Assembly (NCBI GenBank): GCA_951812715.1
Contig: OX638323.1
Span: 1,364,001 to 1,428,000, forward strand
Source of the DNA: an uncultured Pseudohongiella sp.
Lineage (GTDB): Bacteria > Pseudomonadota > Gammaproteobacteria > Pseudomonadales > Pseudohongiellaceae
Length of the DNA: 64,000 nt
Reading direction: 5' to 3'
Shown: one piece after another, positions 34,795-44,300 of the stretch
Position numbering within the stretch: position 1 is the first letter of the stretch
Layout: each line of letters begins with the position of its first letter
Made by a program: the position numbers and the translations under genes
Notes under the pieces: model-generated
Seen by the model: the letters and a program-made list of their open reading frames with translations, nothing else
The model's database searches: none
Told to the model about the DNA's origin: nothing

Positions 34795-35119
34795 GGGCGG
34801 GCATGGTGCACGCACTATCGACGGATGTCAATGGCGTAAATCGCCCGTGTAGAGAACAAATAAAGTGTCCGGTCATAGAACACACAAAGTGTCCGGTCGT
34901 ACAGTTACCGGTAGTGAAGACAGCGGTGAAGCTGTATGGGATTGGCGCGCAGGAGTCTGGAGCCGAGGCTGCTGTTGTTCGAGGAAGCGTATTCGATTTG
35001 GAGGGAATTGCGCTTGACGCTGGTGGATCGCGTCCTGCCGCATTGGGTATGGCAAATGTTTGCGGTATTCGGTTGTCAGTGCCAGAAATGCTCCTGTCTG
35101 GGCAGGGCGGGTGAGGGTA
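34795..35119. other. Intergenic region with short direct repeat, no gene recognised
   Basis: Contains AAAGTGTCCGGTC twice, 24 bases apart (34862 and 34886), like remains of a mobile-element end. Short open frames here show no known family. Confidence 0.4.
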
Positions 35120-35215
35120 GCGGCGTTGTCCGACCTTCTCCGTCCCGGCTCCGGGAGGGTGTCACCGGAACCCGGAACCCGCGGCGTTTAAGCCCCGGGT
35201 CTCGGTTTATCCGCG
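35120..35215 (-). pseudogene. Relic of the adhesin's beta-barrel domain
   Basis: Minus-strand translation gives DPGLKRRGFRVPVTPSRSRD followed by GEGRTTPL, matching DPGLKRRGFRASIASSWGRD with GDGRTTLW inside the adhesin barrel (about 35620-35710). It is a fragment of about 30 codons without the rest of the domain, lying between the intact gene and trpEG; it shows that a second copy of the 3' end once existed. Confidence 0.75.
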
Positions 35216-35275
35216 CGCTCGCGATCGAACTGAACCGTGAAGAATCATGAACTCCCGCTAACGCTGTTCGCACTG

Positions 35276-35303
35276 CCACGGCGCCCGAACCCGAGCGCCG
35301 TGG
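35276..35303. terminator. Hairpin terminator at the 3' end of the adhesin gene
   Basis: CCACGGCGC (35276-35284) and GCGCCGTGG (35295-35303) make nine perfect pairs, 12 bases after the adhesin stop. The T-rich tail is on the plus strand (TTTGTGCGGTTTT), so it would end plus-strand transcripts best; it may act in both directions. Confidence 0.6.
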
Positions 35304-35315
35304 TTTGTGCGGTTT

Positions 35316-38300
35316 TCAGAGGGGAATCGACAAGCGCAGCAGCACACCGTAATCGGATTGGCCTGTTGCGTTTGCCCGCTTCACGCCTTCCAGTTCCAGC
35401 GTGAAAGGCAACGTCGATTGCCCGTTCGCCACCAGATTCCAGGACGTTCCCCAGGCCAACTCCCGGCCCCGCCCAGTCCAGCGCAGCCGGCTATAGGGCG
35501 TAAACAGACCCGGCAAGCCCGGTGTGCGCAATCCGGCGTAGGCCACTTCGCTTTCCATGCGAAGCCGCGAGCCCTGTGCCAGCGCTCCCACTGGACCGGT
35601 AATGGCGTCGGCGTTGTCCCACAACGTGGTCCGGCCGTCTCCGTCCCGGCCCCAGGAGGACGCTATCGACGCCCGGAAGCCGCGCCGTTTCAGACCCGGA
35701 TCCCAGTTTGCCTGGATACCCGCGCCCCAGTCCCGGTAACCGCTCTCATGCACCAGCAGCACGCGCCCGTGCAGCGACACGTCCAGACCGCTGTTCGCAT
35801 CCAGATACGCCACTCGAAATCCGGTTTCCATGCCGGCGCCGCGGTCCGCGTCGCCGCCGTCGAAACGTCCGCCGGCCTCCACCTTCAGGCGCAACGAGCG
35901 ACCCGCCGACAGCGACTCGTCGTGAATCCATTCCAGCATCAACCGGCCCCGCCGAGCTTCGCCGCTCACCCCGGCGATATCCGCCGAAGCATCGGTCGCC
36001 AGGCGCGTCGACAAGACATCCGCCCGCACACCCCATTCGTTGTCGCCGCGCCGGCTCAACAGCGCTCTCACGCCGCCGGCGTACATCCGAAAATCGGCAT
36101 CGAAATCGTGCGCGCGGCCCAACTCTTCCAGACCCACGTCGCCCGCGCCAAAGCCGCCAACGCCCCATACGCCAACCCGTTCGTTCGGCTGCCAGTACAG
36201 GTAGGGATGCGCCGTGTCCATGCGACTGCGCAGCAATCCGTCGGTTCCATCGTCGCTGTAATCCAGGTCGCCCCAACTGCGCATGAAGGACAGCCCAGCG
36301 AGCAGACGCTCGTCGGTATACAGATCCAGCCCTACATGAGCGGCGTCAAGGCCACCTTTGTAGTCCGTCCCAAGCCGCTCCAGATCGCCGTTGAACTGCT
36401 GCATGTCTCCCTGACCCCACAACACCGGCGTCCAATTCCTCTTCTGTTCCCGCAGGTCCAGCGGAATCTCGAAACCCGCCGCCGACAGATCGCGCCCAGG
36501 GTTTCCGTTCCCCGCCGCGGTTCCCGGCAGCGCGCCTTCGAGTCCGGACCCAGAACCTGGTTCCTGCCCGTAAGCCGCCACTCCCGGCGCCTTGCCCAGG
36601 CCAGGGTAGGCCCCCGCGACATTTGCCGGCGTCCGCGCGGATACACTCCACATCAACGATCCCGGCAACGCGCTGCCCGGGGCCGCGCCAGCGTTATCTC
36701 CCAGCAGTAGCGGCTCATCAGCGACAGCCTGCAATCGACCCCACTGCCGATGCCGCTCGAAGCGACTCTCGATCGCCGTCAGCGCGCTCTCGCCCATCGA
36801 ACGACCGACTACCGCCAGCAGCGCCTCCTGCGTTTGCGCAAACTGCTCCGCCGTGCGCCGCTGGTCGAATCGAACCTGGACCGAGGCCGGATCGCCCGTG
36901 CTTACCGCTTCCGGCAGCTCGCCCAGATGCAGCACAATACCCTCCCCGGGATCGTGCGCCTCGTCCATCGCGACCGCCAGGGAAACCATGCGCCGACTCT
37001 CGCCTCGCTCGAACACCAGGGATGACGGTATGCCGCTATAGTCCTCCAGCGTCGCTCCGCCTTCGAGCGTTACCCGCAGCGGAACGTCCACGGTGCGGTC
37101 CGCGGCCGGCGACATCGTCACTTCGATTTCGCCCCGCTCACCTTCCGTTACCGTGTAGTTCGACTGCCCAAAACTCACCTGGAGGTCCACCAGGCCCTTA
37201 TCCTTGAGCGTTACCGTCGCCGCGGCCGACTCCCCGGCCATCGCGACCTCCGGCAGGTCTCCGAATCCCAGCTCCAGCGTTTCGTCGTCGCCGTCCTCGT
37301 CAAGGTTGGCGATGATCCTGAACGCCTGTTCGGTCGCGCCGGCCGGCACGCCGAGCGTTCCCACGCCTGCCTCGGCATCCCAATCCCGCAATCCCTCGAC
37401 CGCATAGTCGTCAACTGTTGTCGTTTCCGGCCGGGTCAAGCGGATCGGGATCGCCAGGGCCTGGTTCGCGGCCTGGCTCAGCGTCAACGTCACCGCCGCC
37501 GCCTCGCCTCCTTCGATCGCCGTGTAGTCGGACTCTCCGAAACTCACCACCAGCTTCGTTTCCACCTGCAACGGCTCCGCCGCCTGGTTGCCGTTGCCGG
37601 CCAGATCCGCGGCCACGTCTTCCGGAATCTCCACCACCACCGGCTGTCCCGGCGCCGCCGGATCGATCATGGCTCGATAGACCAGCGATGAAGCCGTGAT
37701 GAAATCCGTCACCGTCGCGTTGCCGAGCTGGATATCCTCCCGCGCAAAACCTTGCACCGGTTCCGAGAAGGCGATCGTCACTTCGAATTCGCCCGCGCCG
37801 GCCACAACCGGATCGGCCGGGCCGGTGACGGTTACTCGCGGCCGCTCCAGGTCCGCCTCGATGACGAACGGCTCCGAACTCTCGTTGCCGTTGCCGGCCG
37901 CGTCCGCGGCCATATCCGCCGCGATGCTTACGGTCACCGGACCGCTTTCCGCGGGAGCGATTCGCGCGATGTAGTTCGTGCCCGAACCGTCCACGCCGTC
38001 CACCGCACCGTTGCTTACTTGCAGATCGCTCTGCTCGAAACCGGTCACTGGCTCGCTAAAGACGATCGTCGCCGTGAACACGCCGGATACGGGTCCCGCG
38101 GCTTCGCTCGAGATCGCCACCGTCGGACTCGTCAGATCCACCTCGATGACAAACGCCTCCGCCGCCTGGTTGCCGTTGCCGGCCGCGTCCTCGACCCTGT
38201 CCGCCGCGATGCTTACCGTCACTTCTCCGCTCTCCGCGGGAGTGATCCGCGCGATGTAGTTCGCGCCCGAACCATCCAGGCCGTCCACCGCACCGTTGCT

Positions 38301-41300
38301 TACTTGCAGATCGCTCTGCTCGAAGCCGGTTACCGGCTCGCTAAAGACGATCGTCGCCGTGAACACGCCGGATACGGGTCCCGCGGCTTCGCTCGAGATC
38401 GCCACCGTCGGACCCGTCAGATCCGCCTCGATGACAAACACCTCCGATGCCGCGTTGCCGTTGCCGGCCGCGTCCTCGACCCTGTCCGCCGCGATGCTTA
38501 CGGTCACTTCTCCGCTCTCCGCGGGAGCGATCCGCGCGATGTAGTTCGTGCCCGAACCGTCCACGCCGTCCACCGCACCGTTGCTTACTTGCAGATCGCT
38601 CTGCTCGAAGCCGGTTACCGGCTCGCTAAAGACGATCGTCGCCGTGAACGCGCCAGCCACGGGTCCCGCGGCTTCGCTCGAGATCGCCACCGTCGGAATC
38701 GTCAGATCCGCCTCGATGACAAAATCCGCCGCCGCCGCGTTGCCGTTGCCGGCCGCGTCTTCGACCCTGTCCGCCGCGATGCTTACGGTCACTTCTCCGC
38801 TCTCCGCGGGAGTGATCCGCGCGATGTAGTTCGTGCCCGAACCGTCCACGCCGTCCACCGTACCGTTGCTTACTTGCAGATCGCTCTGCTCGAAGCCGGT
38901 TACCGGCTTGCTAAAGACGATCGTCGCCGTGAACGCGCCGGATACGGGTCCCGCGGCTTCGCTCGAGATCGCCACCGTCGGACCCGTCAGATCCGCCTCG
39001 ATGACAAACGCCTCCGCCGCCGCGTTATCGTTGCCGGCACTATCCCTGGCCACGTTCGCGGCCACCTCCAACTTGACCTCGCCGGTCGCTTCCGGCGTGA
39101 CCGTGATGGTGTATTCCCGCAAAGAATTCCGACCGAAATTCGAGACCGCGCCGTTGCTCACCTCAATATCCGTCAGCGTGAAACCAAACACAATCTCGCT
39201 GAAGCGGATCGTCGCCGTGAAGGCGCCAGCCACGGGTCCCGTGGCTTCGCTCGTGATTGTCGTCACCGGATTTGTCAAATCCGACTCGACGACAAGATCC
39301 GCCGCTGCCTCGTTGCCGTTGCCGACCGCGTCCTCAGCCGCGTCCGCCGCGACACTTATGGTCACCGCACCGCTAAGCGAGGGGGCAATCCGCGCCGTGT
39401 AGTTCTGCTCCGAACCGCTGAAGCCGACCACCGAACCGTTGCTTACCTGCACATCGCTCTGCTCGAAACCGGTCACCGCCTCGTCAAAAACGATACTCAC
39501 CACGAACGTACCGGTCACGGGTTCCGAGGCTTCGCTGGCGATCTCCAGCGTCGGTCCCGTCAGATCCGCCTCGACGATAAAATCCGCCGCCGCCTCGTTG
39601 CCGTTGCCGGCCGCGTCCTCGGCCGCGTCCGCCGCGACGCTTACGGTCACCGCGCCGCTCCGTGAAGGGGCGATCCACGCCGTGTAGTTCGTCTGCGAAC
39701 CGCTGAAGCGGGTCACCGAACCGTTGGTGACTTGCACATCGCTCTGCTCGAAGCCGATTACCGCCTCATCGAAAACGATGTTTACCTCGAACGCGCCACC
39801 CACCGGGCCAACGGCCTCGCTGGCGATCGTCAGCGCCGGTCTCGTCAGATCCGCCTCGATCACCAAAGACTCCGCCGACTTGTTGCCGTTGTCGCCGCTG
39901 TCCGTGGCCACGTTCCTTTTCACGTCCACGCTGACCTCACCGGTCGCTTCCGGCATGACCGCGATCGTGTAAGCCTGAGAAGAACGCTGTTCGAATTCCA
40001 GCACCGTTCCGTTGCGCACATCAATATCTTCGATAGTGAAGCCGTCTACGATCTCCGAGAAAAATATTGCCACCGGGAAAGGGCCGCTCACCGGACCCGA
40101 TGACGTCGTCTGAATCTCCAGCGTCGGTCTGAATGTGTCCTCCGAGTTCGTCAGATCCGCATCGATGATGAAGTCTTCCGCTGCCTCGTTGCCGTTGCCG
40201 GCCGCGTCCTCGGCCTGATTGGCATCGACGCTCACGATCACCGCGCCGCTCCCCCAAGGGGTGATCTCCGCCGTGTAGTTCGTATCCGAACCGTTGAAGT
40301 CGGTCACCGCACCATTGGTCACCGTGATCTCGCGCCGTTTGAAACCGGTCACCGCCTCATTAAAGGTGATGTCAACTTCGAACGCGCCGGACACGGGTTC
40401 CGCGGCGGCGCTGGTGATCGCCAGCGTCGGCCTGGTGAGATCCGCTTCGATGACAAACTCCCGCGAAGCTTCGTTGCCGTTGCCGGCCGCGTCCTTGACC
40501 TGGTCGGCATCGATGCTTACGGTCACTTCTCCGGTCTCCGCGGGGGTGATCTCCGCCGTGTAGTTCGTCTCCGAACCGCTGAAGTCGGTCACCGCGCCAT
40601 TGGTCACCGTGATCTCGCGCCGTTCGAAACCGGTCACCGCCTCACTAAAGGTGATGTTCACTTCGAATGCGTCTGATACGGGTTCCGCGGCTGCGCTGGT
40701 GATCGCCAGCGTCGGATTCGTCAGATCCGCCTCGACGATTAAAGTCTCCGCCGCCTCGTTGCCGTTGCCGGCCGCGTCCTCGGCCTGGTTCGCATCGACG
40801 CTTACGGCCACCACGCCACTCCCCGCGGGGGCGATCTCCGCCGTGTAGTTCGCCTCCGAACCGCTGAAGTCGGTCACCGCGCCATTCCTCACCGTGATAT
40901 CGCCTTGTTCGAAACCGGTCACCGCTTCATCGAAAACGATGTTCACTTCGAACGCTCCAATCACGGGTTCCGCGGCTTCGCTGGTAATCGCCAGCGTCGG
41001 ATTCGTCAGATCCGCCTCGACGATCAAAGTCTCCGCCGCCTCGTTACCTCTGCCGGCGCCGTCCGTAGCCACGTCCGCTTCCACATCCACCCTGACCTCA
41101 CCGGTCGCTTGCGGCGTGATCGTGATCGTGTAAATCTGCGTAGAAATTTCCTTGAATTCCGAGATCGTTCCGTTGCGAACGCCAATATCATCGACGGTGA
41201 AGCCGTCCACGATTTGGGAGAAAGTTATTGCCACCCCGAAAGCGCCGCCAACCGGGCTCGACGCCTCCGTCAGGATTTTAGTCCTCGGGCCGATCTCGTC

Positions 41301-44300
41301 TTCCGAATCCGTCAGATCCGCCTCGATGAGGAAATCCTCCGCGGCCTCGTTACCGTTGCCGGCCGCGTCCTCGGCCTGGTCCGCGCCAATGCTTACGGTC
41401 ACGTCCCCGCTCTCCGAAGGGGTGATCTCGGCCGTGTAGCTCCTTCCCGAACCGCTGAAATCGGTCACCGCGCCATTCGCCACCGTGATTTCGCTCTGTT
41501 CGAATCCGGTTACCGCTTCATCAAAAGTAATGTCCACTTCGAAGGCGCCGGACACGGGTTCTGCGGCTGCGCTGGTGATCGCCACCGTCGGATTCGTCAG
41601 ATCCGCCTCGATGATCAATGTTTCCGCCGCCTCATTGCCTTTGTCGCCGCCGTCCGTAGCCACGTCCGCTTCCACATCCACCCTGACCTCACCGGTCGCT
41701 TGCGGCGTGATCGTGATCGTGTAAATCTGCGTAGAAATTTCCTTGAATTCCGAGATCGTTCCGTTGCGAACGCCAATATCATCGACGGTGAAGCCGTCCA
41801 CGATTTGGGAGAAAGTTATTGCCACCCCGAAAGCGCCGCCAACCGGGCTCGACGCCTCCGTCAGGATTTTAGTCCTCGGGCCGATCTCGTCTTCCGAATC
41901 CGTCAGATCCGCCTCGATGACGAAATCCTCCGCGGCCTCGTTACCGTTGCCGGCCGCGTCCTCGGCCTGGTCCGCGCCAATGCTTACGGTCACTTCCCCG
42001 CTGTCCGAAGGGGTGATCTCAGCCGTGTAGCTCGTCTCCGAACCGCTGAAGTCGGTCACCGAGCCATTCGTTACCGTGATATCGCCTTGTTCGAAACCGA
42101 TCACCGCCTCATCAAAGGTGATATTCAGTTCGAATGCGCCGGACAAGGGTTCCGCGGCTGCGCTGGTGATCGCCAGCGTCGGATTCGTCAGATCCGCCTC
42201 GATGTCAAAACCTCCTGACACCCTGTTACCATTGCCGGCCGCGTCCTCGACCGTGAGCGCATCAATCTTCACGAGCACTCTGCCACTCCCCGAAGGAGTA
42301 ATCTCCGCCGTGTACTTCGCCTCCGAACCGCTGAAGTCGGTCACCGCGCCATTCTCCACGGTGATATCACTTTGTTCGAAACCTGTTACCGTCTCGTCAA
42401 AAACGATGTTCACTTCGAAGGGGCCGGACACGGGTCCCGTGGCTTCGCTGGTGATCGCCACCGTCGGCCTCGTCAGATCCGCCTCGATCACCAAGGACTC
42501 CGCCGCCTCGTTGCCGTTGTTGGCATCGTCCACGACCACATTTGCTTCCACGTCCACTTTGACCTCACCGGTCGCTTGCGGCGTGATCGTGGCCGTATAC
42601 GTCCGCGAAGAAATCTCCTTGAAATTCGACGCCGTACCGTTGCTCACGTCAATATCCGCGAGCGTGAAGCCGGACACGTTCTCGGAGAACCTTATTCGCG
42701 CCTCGAAAGCGCCGCCCACCGGGCTCGACGCCTCAGTCTCAATTACAAGAGTCGGGTTGGTCTCGTCTTCCGAATCCGTCAGATCCGCCTCGATGACGAA
42801 ATCCTCCGCCGCCGCGTTGCCGTTGCCGGCCGCGTCCTCGGCCTGGTCCGCGCCAATGCTTACGGTCACGTCCCCGCTCTCCGAAGGGGTGATCTCGGCC
42901 GTGTAGCTCCTTCCCGAACCGCTGAAGTCGGTCACCGAGCCATTCGTCACGGTGATATCGCTCTGTTCGAAACCGGTCACCGTCTCGTCAAAAACGATGT
43001 TTACGTCAAAGGCGCCGGACACGGGTTCCGCGGCTGCGCTGGTGATCGCCAGCGTCGGATCCGTCAGATCCGCCTCGATGACGAACTCATCCATATCAAC
43101 GATTACGGTCACCTCTCCGCTCTGCGAAGGAGTGATCTCTGCCTTGTAATTCGCCCCTGAACCGCTGAAATCGGTCACCGCGCCATTCGTCACCGCGATA
43201 TTGCTCTGTCCGAAACCAATAATCGCCTCACTAAATGTGATGTTCACTTCGAAGGCGCCGGACACGGGTCCCGAGGCTGCGCTCGTGATCGCTACTGTCG
43301 GACCCGCCGGATCCGCCTCGATGATAATCTCCTCCGATTTCTCGTTGCCGTTGCCGGCCGCGTCCTCGGCCTGGTCAGCATTGACTCTTACGGTCACCTC
43401 ACCGGCCGCCGCAGGGGTGATCTCGACCTTGTAGCTCCTCCCCGAACCGCTGAAGTCGGTCGCCGCGCCATTCGTCACCGTGATATCGCCTTGTTCGAAA
43501 CCCGTCACCGCCTCACTAAAGATGATGTTCACTACGAACGCGCCCTCCACGGGTTCCGTGGCGCCGCTGGTGATCGCCACCGTCGGCCTCGTCAGATCCG
43601 CCTCGATGACAAACACCTCCGATGCCGCGTTGCCGTTGCCGGCCGCGTCCTCGGCCGCGTTCGCACCAATTCTCAAGAGCACCCTGCCACTCCCCGAAGG
43701 AGTGATCTCCGCCGTGTAGTCCGCCTCCGAACCACTGAAGTCGGTCACCGTGGCATTCGTCACGGTGATGTCACTTTGTTCGAAGCCCGTCACCGCCTCG
43801 TCAAAAACGATGTTCACTTCGAAAGCGCCGGACACCGGCCCCGCGGCTGCGCTGGTGATCGCCAGCGTCGGATCTGTCAGATCCGCATCGACGACAAAGT
43901 CTTCCGCTGCCTCGTTGCCGTTGCCGGCTTCGTCCTCGGCCTGGTCCGCATCGATGCTTATGGTCACCTCTCCGCTGTCCGAAGGGGTGATCTCCGCCGT
44001 GTATCTCAACTCCGAACCATTGAAGTCGGTCACCGAGCCATTCGTTACCGTGATATCGCCTTGTTCGAAACCCGTTACCGCCTCACTAAAGGCGATGATC
44101 ACTTCGAAGGCGCCGGACACGGGTTCCGAGGCTGCGCTGGTGATCGCCACCGCGGGATTCGTCAAGTCCGCCTCAATCACCAAAGACTCCGCCGCCTCAT
44201 TGCCGTTGCCGGCATCGTCCGTGGCCACGTTCGCTTCCACGTCCACCTTGACCTCGCCGGTCGCTTGCGGCGTGATCGTGACCACGTAACTGTTTGAAGA

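Noticed and set aside
34862..34898. Insertion-sequence end
   Set aside because: Two AAAGTGTCCGGTC copies look like a mobile-element end, but no transposase or matching opposite end was found, so it was kept only as a note on the region.
37752..39665. Long plus-strand open frames across the adhesin gene (also 40905-42218, 42372-43160, 44634-45686)
   Set aside because: They are repetitive, Arg/His-rich mirror images of the Ig-like repeats, without ribosome-binding sites or a recognisable fold; they follow from codon bias of the real minus-strand gene.
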